Shown piece after piece: positions 1 to 12,600 of a stretch of DNA of 64,000 nt; the stretch's first letter is position 1, and each line of letters begins with the position of its first letter. The translations under genes and the position numbers were made by a program. The DNA comes from Sanderia malayensis (taxonomy: Eukaryota > Cnidaria > Scyphozoa > Semaeostomeae > Pelagiidae): positions 2,914,001 to 2,978,000 of the forward strand of contig RQOL01000618.1 of NCBI GenBank assembly GCA_013076295.1. Direction: 5' to 3'. The notes beneath the pieces are model-generated. The model saw nothing but the letters and a program-made list of their open reading frames with translations, was not told the DNA's origin and searched no databases.

Positions 1-86
1 TTAGTATAACGAACCAAATGTTCGTTCCCTTGGCGTTGGTGTAATTACATTCTGTTTAACTGGTTGTTTTGTTTGTCAATGCACAG

Positions 87-3000
87 ATGGCTCCGTTTGA
101 TGGCCAAAATGGATCATCTCAAAGCGCGACGCAGGCTTGCGATAGTAATTTCGAAGCAGATCCTAACCTGAAAGTTGGTGTTAACATTCAGAATCTTGTC
201 AAGGTATACAGTCGTTCCCTTCACATTCAACCTCTGACGTCAACCTCTGACGTTAACCTCTGACGTCAACCTCTGACGTCAGCCTCTGACGTTAACCTCT
301 GACGTTAACCTTGATTTATTGTTCTTATTGTTAGACTCGCTTAGATTTGCTTCCATGATCTATATCAATTAATTTTGTGTACCATCCTTTCACTCTTTTT
401 TGCAACATGATTTTCAATTAATTTCATGTTCTTCCCCAGATTTTCAAACGAGGCAACAAGCGTGCTGTCGACGGCCTCAGTTTGAAGCTGTACGAAGGCC
501 AAGTGACGTCACTGCTGGGCCATAATGGCGCGGGGAAGTCGACAACAATGTCCGTTCTCACCGGCCTATATCCACCAACGAAAGGCACTGCTGTTGTATA
601 CGGAAGTGACATCAGAACTGACATTGAAGGCGTGCGCAAAGGACTTGGTATATGTCCACAACACAATGTGCTGTTTGATCATCTTACTGTTGAAGAGCAC
701 ATGTGGTTCTACGCCCAACTCAAAGGAATGCCAAAGGAAGATATCAAAGAGGAAATTGAAAAGTATTTATGTTTGCATGACGTCCTTGTTTCATTGTATT
801 ATACGTTGCCTTGTATTCTATCGCTTCTTACATGCGCAGCACCACGAGAGCTCTGATTCCTGTGCTAATTTACTAATATCTCGAAATGTCTTCATTTAAA
901 ACCAGGTTCATTGTTGACGTTGGATTGCCGAAGAAGAGACATGAACTCTCGAGGAATCTGTCAGGTGGAATGAAGCGAAAGCTTTCTGTTGCTCTGGCAT
1001 TCATTGCTGACTCAAAGACTGTGATTTTGGACGAGCCAACCGCCGGGGTAGACCCTTATTCTCGTAGAGGCATCTGGGATTTGATTCTTAGCTATAAGAA
1101 AGGTATGGCTCTCAGCAAGAGAGATTTGGTTACAATTTACGATTAAGTTTGATTTAAATACTCCTCCGAATGCTTTACAAGTTTTATTAAGCCCTCCCAG
1201 GAATTTGCGCGTGTGGTCAGATGAGACCAGGACTTATTAGAGAGAGAATGGAGCTCTGATATCAGGAGCAGCTATTATAGAGAGCGTTTGATAGGGAGAA
1301 AGAGAGACTAAATAGACCGCTCCTTTTATCTGATCGTATTTTATGAAAGTAGATCTTGTTCCTCCCACCCACCTTATGATTTGTATTGATAGGTAAGACC
1401 ATTCTCCTGTCGACGCATTACATGGATGAAGCCGATCTACTTGGCGACAGAATTGGTATCATATCTCACGGCCGTTGCGCTGCTCCGGAACGCCCTTATT
1501 TCTGAAGAGAAGATTTGGAGAGGGATATAACCTGACCTTTTCAAAGTCACCTTGCAGCAATAGAAACTCAAATGAAAGTGATGCTGCCCTGGATGAGAAT
1601 GCCGTGATGAGCTTCGTTACGTCTTACGTCAAAGGCAGTTCTTTGAAAAGATCCACAGGCACTGAACTGTGCTTTGTTTTGCCACCAGAAGAACGACAGA
1701 CTGGGGCGTTTGAAATCCTGTTCCAGACCCTCGAGAAAGGCAGCAAAAGTCTTGGTGTCAGCAGTTACGGATTATCAGACACGTCTTTGGAGGAGGTGAG
1801 AAATTTCAACTGCAATAAAATTATTGTTGCAGCTTTATTATTACATTGTGTGGCGATGCATGTCAATTGGAGTTAATGCTTGTTTCATTGCATGGCTATT
1901 CCGTGCTATTTTGGTTTTCACATCACACAGTAAACCTGGATGGCAGTCCTTTTAAATCTCATTCTGATGCATGTTCTTTGTCTCGATGTCAGGTATTTTT
2001 GAAAGTAACGGAAGGAGAAGATGATGACAGTGTATTTCATGGAGATGGTATATGCTTCAACTTTACTGCCACGAAATATCCTTATTTGTATTTTGTTTCT
2101 CCTTCGTTGAGCTCAATGTCTTTTACTGTCCCTGCCTGTTTCAGATACCATATCACTAACAGGCCCTGCACAAAGAAGGATCAGTTCGTTATATGACACA
2201 GAGAGTCTTTATTCAGTGCCGTTGGAAAGGAATTTGGTTGGAATCGACCTTGATTTTGGTGGGCCTTAAATATCTATTGTATTACTTCCTCTTGAAGGCT
2301 TGACAGCTACATCATTGAATTGATTTGACCAGAATATACGTCGCAGTATACGTCACAGTATGCTGTACAATATACGTCACAATATACGTCACAATATACA
2401 TCACAATATACATCACAATATACATCACAATATGCTTTACAATATACGTCACAATATATGTTACAATATACGTGAGAATGCCAATGCAAATGGCACTGAT
2501 TTGATGTATTGCTTTCAATTGTAGATGACGCCACGAACGTAGCATACACGAATAAGAAAGAAGGTCTTTCATTGTGGATTCAACAATTCTTTGCTCTGCT
2601 TGTCAAACGGTTTCACCATGCCCGTCGCGGGAAGAAGGGTTTTTGTCACAAATTCTGTTACCAGCTTTGTTCGTAGCTGTTGCCATGGGTGTGTCCCTAG
2701 TACGACCCCCTAGGGTTGGTATGCCCAGCTTAAAGTTATCACCCTCCCAGTTTGGAGAACCGAATTATGCTTTCATTTCCAATTTGCAAAGAGACTCGAA
2801 AATTTCACATAAAGTTGCAGAAAGATGTGTGCAAAGCCCAGGGCTAGGTACGTTCCATATTTTATGCTTTATCGACTCTGTTTAATATTTATAATGTAGT
2901 TGAAACTTTAATGCTTCCAGCATTCTTCACTTTTATCCAAGTTCTTCTTCATATTCTTCAGATTTGTTTTAAGACATGATCTTAATAACTCGATCGATTT

Positions 3001-6000
3001 CTGCCCTTATCTCTATCTTTATTAGCTTCAAGTTATTGTATTTACAAATATCATTTTGTCTTTTTTCAGGTATTGACTGTGCAAAACCGGCAGCTTGTTC
3101 AGAAATCCAAAACAAGTACCCGTTTGCGTCTGCGCAACAGCGATGGAACTTCACATCTACGCATGCTCAGCTTCCAACTTGCTCCTGCGCAAAGGGACTG
3201 CAGGCTTGTCCAAAGAATTCGTACGGCCCTGCCCCACCAATGCAACAACTTAATACTAAAGACACCCTGATCGATCTCACTGGAAGGGATGTCAACGAAT
3301 ATTTGCTCAAGTCAACTGATGAGTTCGTCAAAAGAAGGTATCTTATCTTTAGCATCATATATTTCATAAACCTTTTTAACGATCAGAGAATTCCAAAATG
3401 CGTGTTTTACAGAAAAAACAGGGCAGAGACATGCTTTATCTCTCTTGTTCAAACATACTTATTTTTCTAATTTGCAACCTTCATTTCTAACTTCAATCAA
3501 AATTTATCTCTTTCTAGATACGGTGGAATAACTGTTGGCGACATGTTAAAATATTATCCCAACACAAATGTAAAATGAGTTCTTTTTTATTTACCAATCT
3601 TTACAATACAACCTTTTTCAGCATTTGTTTTTATTTCAATTATCAAATGCTTTCTAGTTTAATGCGAACTACAGCAGTAGAACAGCTAGCACGAGCAGAA
3701 ATTTATCACTTGGATTTTCAGCCACTGGTGTACAGCTAAATGCCAAGGTATTGCAGAAAGGAATTTCTTAAACAGCCTTATTCACAATACCTCAGTCTGT
3801 TTAATAGGTTGCGTATTATCAATGCGAGTGACCACTATTTCATTATGATGAAAATTTCAACATAACATATGTGTATTTGTATGACTTGATTAACAGGCCT
3901 GGTTCAATAACAAAGGATATCACTCGTTGCCAACGTATTTGAATGTTCTAAATAACGCCATATTTCGAGCGAATCTCAAACCGAATCAAGATCCCAGAGA
4001 ATATGGTACGAATACATAAACACACGTGTTTTCCATTGTTTAATTGCCGTTTTTCAAATTCTGATTCTTAGTTAACTTGACAAATTTCAGTGGCAAGCAG
4101 AGCCAATAATATTGTAGCTGCTACTTCTGTAATTTACGTGATTGGTATTAGTTTGGCATTCTTTATTCGCAGTTAAAGTTAAACCATTTTGTTTCTCGAT
4201 TAATTTCTAGGCATAGTGGCTTACAACCATCCAATGGATTTTAATAAAGAACAGCTTGGAGATGAAACATTGTAAAATACATAATGCACTTTATACGTTT
4301 TCATTTGCGCCACTTATCATGTGTTAGCTGTTTAATTCAGCTGTTTCTGCAAAGCTGCAATAGGGGAGGGGCAAATTTTGCTTCATCCTATCCTTCATCT
4401 CCCTCCTTTCCCAAGCAATATTTTCCCTGGAGACAACCTTTTTACAATATTGACAAGCTTCTTTTTCGACAGTGGTCACATGGTTTTTGTTGAGAGAACA
4501 ACATTGTTTTAAGGGAGGTGGGGGGTCGAATGAATCCCACGAAAAACAACCTTTACGGGTTGATAGTCTCTCTTTCGTAATTCTAAAATTGTCTCAAGGA
4601 CCTTTTCCCCCATTGTAGCTCATCTCAACTCATCTTAACAACTGACGCAGTACCTTTGCGACAATGATTGTGACAATGGGGCAATTCTTATTTACTTACG
4701 TGTTTGTTTACATCTAGGATGCAAGGTTTTGCCGATCTGTTGGTATCCATTTTCGTCATTGTTGCACTGTCTTTTGTGCCTTCGAGTTTCGTTGTCTACC
4801 TCGTGTCAGATCGAAGCTCCAAGTCGAAACATTTACAACTGGTCAGCGGTTTAAATCCCATTGTTTACTGGCTAGCCAATTACACCTGGGACATGGTAAG
4901 ACCCTACCTTTTTACGTTTATCCTACCATGTCACATGTTTTACTACCCCCCACCCGCACTACAAGATGTTTGACGAGAATCATCAACATTGGAATGATCC
5001 GGGAATAGAGAACATCTTTACGAGCTGATGACATGTCATGTGCTATAGCATAATCTGTGAAATAAATGCATAATGTTATTCATTGTCCTTAGATCAACTA
5101 CTTGATACCAGCCACATCTTGTATCATCATATTCTTGGCTTTCAATCAAGAGTCATACGTTTCTGCCACAAATTTCCCCGCCACCCTCTGCCTGCTGCTT
5201 CTATATGGGTAAATATGCATTACATTATGTGACCCTATCATGCAAAGTACAGATTTTAATAGTAGAAATACAGCCTCTCTGACGAGGCTAACACGAAGCC
5301 GAGATTCGCAGAGAATCGGTTTTTTCTTTCTGTTCTTCTACTATATTCGCCCCTACATACACGCACTTATTTTTCCATGATCTTTATATTTATTGTCGTA
5401 ATGATTTTTTGATGATATCCTTGTTTGTAATCTCGTGTTAAACGCTGCGTGAATTTTTCATCCCCCAGCTGGTCAATGACTCCATTGATGTATCCATCGT
5501 CATTTTTCTTTGATGTTCCAAGTACCGCTTACATCGTTCTCATTTGTTTGAATCTATTCATTGGTGTCGTTGGGACAATATCAACATTCATACTGGAGTT
5601 TTTCAAAGATGACCAAGTGAGTGCTTTTCCACCCCCAGTATTGTCCTTGAACCTTGAACCTTGACCCTTGGTTCTTGACCTTTCCTTCGATAAGGCTTTA
5701 AATGCTTTTTCTCATACCATTGATTTATTTTTTAGGCGATGCAAAACATCAATAAGTATTTGAAGCAAGTTCTTCTCATATTTCCGAACTTTTGTCTTGG
5801 TCGTGGCTTCATGGACCTTGCAAGGAACCAATTCACTGCCAATGTTTTCGCTGTTTTTGGTAATCATCAAATCATGATGTTTTCGAATTTATCATACATT
5901 TCTCGAGTCATCCACTACTCGCTACGTCACACCGCAGTAATCGTAATGCCAAAAAGTGACCTGATCTCTGAAATTTCTTGTTGCCTTTTTCACGCGTTGG

Positions 6001-9000
6001 ATTGTCATTTTTACAGGTGAATCTAAATTGCAAGATCCTTTATCTTGGGATGTAACTGGCAAGAACATCTTTGCCATGTTCGTGGGTGGCATTATTTTTT
6101 TCTTATTCACATTGCTGATGCAATACAACTTCTTCATCAAATCCAGGTGCGTTCTTTTTCACTCTTCTTTTAGGGTCTTCTTCTTTTTATGTTAATCCAC
6201 GAAAACCTCTGGTTTCAGTTAGGGCCGCAATTCACGATTAATCATAGCAACTCGTTACCAATTGTGATCTTTAGGCCTGGCGAGACAGAAGAACTTTTGC
6301 CAAAGACTGAAGAGGAAGATGTGGGTAAAGAGCGCATGCGTATACTCTCAGAAGAATCAGAAGAAAATGACGTACTGAGAACGATCAATCTTACGAAGGT
6401 GTCAAAATCAACTTCTCTTGTACAATGTCAATACTTGTAAGCATCTCTTCAAGAGATGGGACACTAGAGATGGGACACTAGATTCGTCTGTGGAAGATTG
6501 CTTCTCTTGTCATTGGCTATGAGTTATGGTCTTTCTATTTTGCAGATCTACAAGGGAAGGTTTTCGAAAAAGAAGCTTCTCGCTGTTGACAGACTTTCAT
6601 TTGGACTTGGAAAGGGAGAGGTAACAATGGAAAGAAAAGCATTCACACACCTTCACATGAATTTTGCTCCGTCAATGATTAGAGTAGTTATATGTTACCA
6701 TATCAGTGACCGAGTGAATGTTGTGTCTACACCAACGTGTCTGTGTTTACACCATTATTTTAATGTTGTGTCTACACCATTATTTTACAGTGTTTTGGGT
6801 TGCTTGGTGTGAACGGTGCTGGAAAGACAACAACATTTAAAATGTTAACAGGCGACACTTCAGTTACTGCTGGAAATGCATTTGTTGGCAAATACAGGTA
6901 CGTCACGTCTTTCATTGACACAACAGGCCATGTCTAAGGTCGATTAGCTATCTATCAGTTTGAAAACGAGGTAGGCATGGCCTTGAGGCAGCGATAATTT
7001 TGCTTGTTTTTGTTTTTAGCATTCTCAAAGACGTGAATAAGGCAAGAGATCAACTCGGATATTGTCCACAGTTTGATGCATTTGACGAACTATTAACTGC
7101 AAGGGAGATGTTGACGTATTATGCAAGTATTCGTGGTATCCGACGTCAATTTATTCCTCAGGTATCCATCCTATTCTTCTTCTAATTCAACGTTATTGTG
7201 TGCCATCTTATTTTATATTGTGTGCCTTGAAATTTACAAATCTTGCCTCTGCCGTGTCTTCACTCCTGAAAGAGACGCGCATCAGACCCAAGTGTGTAAT
7301 ACGTATGCATGCAATACCATAAGATACTCTACGATACGATACCATATGATGCCATACAGTTCTATGCGATGCCATACGATTCTATACGATGCCATACGAT
7401 ACCATTTTGTCTTTTCCTTTATAATACCTTATGGTGCCCATGTGATATGTTGCTTATCACTGACCACATACGATTTTGTGTTCCTTTTTGATGTTAATTA
7501 TACATTGATTCTAAAGATTGCTGAATGGGGTATAAGCATGATGGATCTGACATTGTACGCTGACAAGATCTGTGGTGATTACAGTGGTGGAAATAAAAGA
7601 AAGCTATCCACATCCATCGCTTTTCTTGGCAATCCACAATTGATTTTCCTTGTGAGTCGTGTTATTCTGGCTTAAGTCTGCAATGCATTAACCCTTATAA
7701 TTATTACATTGAAGTTTGAGCTTATTTTATGGCGTTTTTATCGTAGGATGAACCAACCACTGGAATGGACCCTGGAGCAAGAAGATTCCTTTGGAACATA
7801 ATCGTGGATATTGTCAAGACAGGTCGATCTGTCGTATTTACTTCTCACAGGTATCTACACAGCTACTTTCAAAGCATTTCCAGCTATAAAAATCTTTTTT
7901 ACAAGCATCACCCGTATCTAATTTTATTTGAACTCGGTCTAATTTCAACACCTTGGGGAAACATGATAATTTTCGAATTACAGTAGTCTTAGAGGTTTGT
8001 TCTATAAGGATTGGTTTATCAGTGTGTATTGGTTTATCAGTGTTTATTGGTTTATCAGTGTGTATTGGTTTATCAGTGTTTATTGGTTTATTGGTTTATC
8101 TTTGAAAGGGCTGGGGGTTTTGTTTGAACTAGATTGGAGTTTGAATTGCACGAGCTCGAAAAATGCAGATTTGACTGTACATTTATATCTGTTGCTTCTT
8201 GATTTAGCATGGAAGAGTGTGAAGCTTTGTGTACCCGTCTCGGCATAATGGTTAATGGACATTTTGTCTGTTTCGGCAGTCCACAGCATTTGCGAAGCAA
8301 GTAAGAACATTTTTCGACGTACTCAATTTTTACTTATTTATTTTTACTCATATTCATATACGTATTCATAGTTTTATTTATTCATACGTTGGTATGCTGT
8401 TATAGCTTTACACAATGCAATTAAAACCTGTTTTAGATACGGTGATGGCTACACAATTACTGTTCGAGCCAAGCTTGAAGAACTGACAAGTGTAGATAAT
8501 TTCATGAAAGCAAATTTTCCCAGCTCAGTTTTAAAGGTATCATGTCACTACGTGCTATCAAATCACAAATCATGATTATTCCAAGCTATAGAAATATGTA
8601 TTCTTAATATATGTTTTAATTTCCAGTATGTTTTTTATTGTTTTTGATAGGATCAGCATCATTACATGTTGGAGTACCAAGCTCCATCATTGAATTTGCT
8701 GCTTTCAGAAGTATTCGCAAAACTGGAAATTTTACGTTCAACGAACACGATTACAGATTATTCTGTGACACAAACTACACTGGACCAAGTATGTTGATCA
8801 ACTTTTGACATTTCTTATTGTTTTATGACCTTCTTATTAATATTTAATCATCTTAATTTCTGTTGCAAGCTTGCAAAGTTACAACTTCTCTTATCATTTA
8901 TCTTCGTGTCATTATTTATCAATTTCTTGTATTTATTAATCATTTTATCTTTGTTATCAGATATTTGTGAATTTTGCAAGAAAGCAGACAGAAGGTGTGG

Positions 9001-9071
9001 AGTTGACCGAGGATACATCTCTTACGATGCATGAAATTCAACGAGCAACAACTGAAGTATCCATCGCATGA
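87..9071 (+). CDS. ABCA: ABCA-subfamily ABC transporter, 3' part (NBD1 to C-terminus), with two frameshifts
   Basis: Full transporter of the ABCA1/ABCA4/ABCA7 type; this family moves lipids across membranes using ATP. The window enters just before NBD1, so the first membrane half is missing. Exons: 87-203, 440-762, 906-1102, 1393-1795, 1993-2047, 2145-2258, 2525-2847, 3070-3337, 3518-3569, 3658-3747, 3897-4005, 4211-4271, 4718-4895, 5093-5208, 5469-5616, 5736-5859, 6017-6146, 6275-6398, 6546-6620, 6791-6897, 7020-7161, 7517-7651, 7747-7850, 8208-8300, 8437-8536, 8651-8788, 8961-9071 (about 1,310 residues). NBD1 has Walker [10 protein letters not shown], signature LSGGMKRKL and Walker [12 protein letters not shown]. 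The second membrane half with its large extracellular loop lies at about 2.5-6.15 kb. NBD2 has [20 protein letters not shown] and DEPTTGMD. The end carries IFVNFA, matching the VFVNFA motif of ABCA1. All exon phases close except in 1393-1795 and 2525-2847, each one base short. TGA ends at 9071. Confidence 0.93.
229..311. repeat. 13-bp minisatellite with TGACGTCA palindromes
   Basis: About six copies of a 13-bp unit (CCTCTGACGTCAA and variants with GTTAA) in an ABCA intron. Several copies contain the palindrome TGACGTCA, the consensus CRE/ATF site. This is more likely a chance property of the repeat than a control element. Confidence 0.85.
2335..2485. repeat. 12-bp minisatellite in ABCA intron
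   Basis: About 12 copies of a 12-bp unit close to CAATATACGTCA, with variants, filling most of the intron 2259-2524. Long open frames on the minus strand here are products of the repeat. Confidence 0.85.
7305..7405. repeat. degenerate short tandem repeat (GATACCATAC type)
   Basis: Imperfect repeats of GATGCCATAC / GATACCATAC / GATTCTATAC in the ABCA intron 7162-7516. It only creates shadow reading frames. Confidence 0.8.
7925..8177. mobile_element. degenerate TA-flanked MITE with internal 18-bp expansion
   Basis: Decayed copy, in the ABCA intron 7851-8207, of the family best seen at 32667-32851. It retains the left part (CGGTCTAATTTCAACACC, then GGGGAAAC) and the right end GCAGATTTGACTGTA. 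Between them, at about 8011-8095, an 18-bp motif (TTGGTTTATCAGTGTGTA and variants) is repeated about five times; it resembles the single TTGGTTCATTAGTGATCC of other copies. Confidence 0.75.
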
Positions 9072-9680
9072 GGAAAAGTCACTGAAAAAGAAAAAAAACC
9101 CCACGACCACACCCCCATTACATCACAGTCGCTGAGCTGAAATTATTAAACTGTGAAAAGTTACATGTATGCACATATTTGTCATGTCAAATAACTAATG
9201 TATTATTAACTTGCTTTGTATAATTATTAAATTCGAGTCTATTAACATACGGCTGTATATTAAGAACTAAATATTAAGTTTTTTTATTAAGATGTTTTGG
9301 AATGTTGATTTAATCACAAGGAATTAATTAGAGAGCACTTTTGAACAAAATGTCAAGGAAATGATAGCAGGACTAAATTATTGACACTTTGGTATGATTA
9401 TTTACAAATTATTTCACTATTTTGTTTTTAATTTTATAACTTTATTTAATGAGTTTTCTGATTTCACATTTTTTCGCTCACAACACTTGCAATTCATTGG
9501 AGATGCTGATCTATAAAATATTTCATAAATGGTTTGAGATGGAGCAAAACATGAAAGTTGAAGAGCAAACCCATTTTCATTTACTACATGAAGAATTTCC
9601 TGTTTGGGCCTAAGTCTTGCCGACTTGCGAAAGGAGAATCTTGTGTGTCGCATAAACTTCAGAATAACTAATACAAAAAG

Positions 9681-12600
9681 ATGGTAATATACTTTAATTT
9701 CTACTTTTTTCTCTACCATAGCTATTATTTTCATAAATTTTGGCATAATTATTGTCTTGATGTATTAATTGTTGCTTTACGAACGAATATAACATTGCTG
9801 AGGCCTTAGGCCCGTAGTTTAAAGTGCCTCTAAATTTCGATAAATGTTTGAATGTATATAATTTTGTTCTATTCTCCTTCTCAGGGTGAACGAAAGGGTG
9901 TTAATAAATACTATCCTCCCGATTTTGACCCTGGAAAGGTATGTTGTTGTATTTCTCTATAATGTTTTCTTTCCTTCTTACCTACTTCAATTACTAGATT
10001 GCATTTGGATGCTTGTAGACTGAACCTCAGTTACCCACGTAAAATTGATGATAAAATTTATTAAATTTAGAAATATTGTTTCAAATTTGTATTTAGGGTG
10101 GGTTGAATAAATATCATGGCACTCACGCACTGCGAGAAAGAGCAAGAAAACTTCATGAAGGAATTCTCATTATCAGGTTAGTATATTAACAATTTAAATC
10201 TTCATAAACATAATTTATTATTATAACTAGGAAGGCTGGCGCCCTTCGCGCGCCACCTCCCTAGTGTTTTGGCCTTCGATCTGAGTGGAACAGCGATTTT
10301 CAACAAAAGTGGGGTGGGTTTCTCTTATTTTGGCCTTCGATGTGAGTGGAACAGCGATCTTCAACAAAAGTTGGGTGGGTTTCTGTTGTTTTGGCCTTTG
10401 ATGTGAGTGGAACAGCGATCTTCAACAAAAGTGGGGTGGGTTTCTCTTATTTTGGCCTTCGATGTGAGTGGGACAGCGATCTTCAACAAAAGTGGGGTGG
10501 GTTTCTGTTGTTTTGGCCTTCAATGTGAGTGGAACAGCGATCTTCAACAAAAGTGGGGTGGGTTTCTCTTATTTTGGCCTTCGATGTGAGTGGAACAGCG
10601 ATCTTCAACAAAAGTGGGGTGGGTTTCTCTTATTTTGGCCTTCGATGTGAGTGGAACAGCGATCTTCAACAAAAGTGGGGTGGGTTTCTCTTATTTTGGC
10701 CTTCGATGTGAGTGGAACAGCGATCTTCAACAAAAGTGGGGTGGGTTTCTGTTGTTTTGGCCTTCAATGTGAGTGGAACAGCGATCTTCAACAAAAGTGG
10801 GGTGGGTTTCTCTTATTTTGGCCTTCGATGTGAGTGGAACAGCGATCTTCAACAAAAGTTGGGTGGGTTTCTGTTGTTTTGGCCTTTGATGTGAGTGGAA
10901 CAGCGATCTTCAACAAAAGTGGGGTGGGTTTTTGTTGTTTTGGCCTTTGATGTGAGTGGAACAGCGATCTTCAACAAAAGTGGGGTGGGTTTCTCTTATT
11001 TTGGCCTTCGATGTGAGTGGAACAGCGATCTTCAACAAAAGTGGGGTGGGTTTCTGTTGTTTTGGCCTTTGATGTGAGTGGAACAGCGATCTTCAACAAA
11101 AGTGGGGTGGGTTTCTCTTATTTTGGCCTTCGATGTGCACTACAGCTAGACCACAGTAGAAGTCTACAAACCTTTAAGCTTGTTTGAGTTTACAAAGCTT
11201 AGAAGTATCAAGCGTGCTGAAGCATTCTTGAAGTATGTCATGCAATGTTTTCTTCAGGTCTTCAGGTTTACTATTGATTTCTGCAGGTTTGAGATGCCGT
11301 ACAATATTTGGTGCAATGGTTGTGGAAATCACATTGGAATGGGTGAATATTCAATACAGCATGTTTAGATTTTATATTTTTCTTGTCTTGTATGGCTAGA
11401 GATGCTGGAACCAGTGTATAGCTATGTTATAAACTACAAGGCCTTATTTGTGATCTGAATGGCATTTCATTCTCTTTGTTCAGGTGTCAGGTACAATGCA
11501 CAGAAGCGCAAAGTTGGAAATTATTACACAACACCAATTTACAAATTTCGTATGAAATGTCATCTATGTGATCAACACTTTGAAATTCAGACTGATCCAA
11601 AGGTGGGTCTTTCTCCATCCTTCGTTATATCATGCATTTTTATTTTCCAATTAATTAACTATTACATTTCCCAAATTTAGAATTGCGAATACGAAATTCT
11701 GAGTGGTGCAAGGCGTAAAGAAGAAAGATGGGACCCTGCTGTGACTGAAAATATCCAAACTACTGGTAATGAAATGATATTTTACTTATGATATATTAAA
11801 TTGTACAAACAGCAATGTTGCTTGTCTCAAAGTCATATATTGGCTTAGCTTAATCATTCCATCAAGCTATTCAAGTTGTTCAAGATACCACAGTCCAGAC
11901 AACTTTGGTCCGGGTTTTTGAGCTTGTACCTCAAATCCAGCAATGCTCTTTTGCATTATGCCAAAATCCAACAAAACATGCGCTAATTAATGTAGTTTGC
12001 TGCACAGTGTACTTTATTGACCATAATTCTCTTATTCAACGCCCAGGCAAGGCTGCTTATTTATTTTCCAAGATTTTCAGGCGGCGCTTCTTATAGAGGC
12101 AGTAAAAGGAGGGGGCGTTTAATAAATGATCTATTAAACGCCTATATGATATATATTCCCCTCATATCGTATGTCTTCAAGTGGTTTTCAATTGTTCATG
12201 TTTCTATCTTTCTAGATCGAGATGTCAAAGCGAAACTTGTTTCTGACGCCATGTTCAAACTTGAGCATGATATTATTGACAAACAAGAAGCGAAAAAGAA
12301 AGCTCCAACTCTTGGAAAACTCAGAGATATGAAAGATATTTGGCATGACGACTTTTCAGTCAACCAAGCACTGCGTAGAAAGTTCAGACAGGAAAAGAAA
12401 GAACTTCACGATAAAACCGTATGCATTCAATTCAATGTTTAATCGTTGTGATTCTTGCTAGACTCACTACATTGCGTCCCTGTGCCTCGCTAGCTTTACA
12501 ACCATGTCAGCAAAGCCAGAAGGGCCCTGGGTTTGAGGTTGGCGTCCCTTGTGTTGAGCGAGTTGCGAGCGAGGCACAGGGACGCAATGTAGTGAGTCTA

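Noticed and set aside
2307..2572. Two minus-strand frames rich in YCDV / YIVT
   Set aside because: Direct translation of a 12-bp intronic minisatellite.
10346..11077. Series of overlapping 60-residue open frames
   Set aside because: They are produced by the 61-bp minisatellite inside a YJU2B intron; identical frames recur with each unit.
10262..11140. CRISPR-like regular repeat spacing
   Set aside because: The repeats are contiguous without unique spacers, and the host is eukaryotic.
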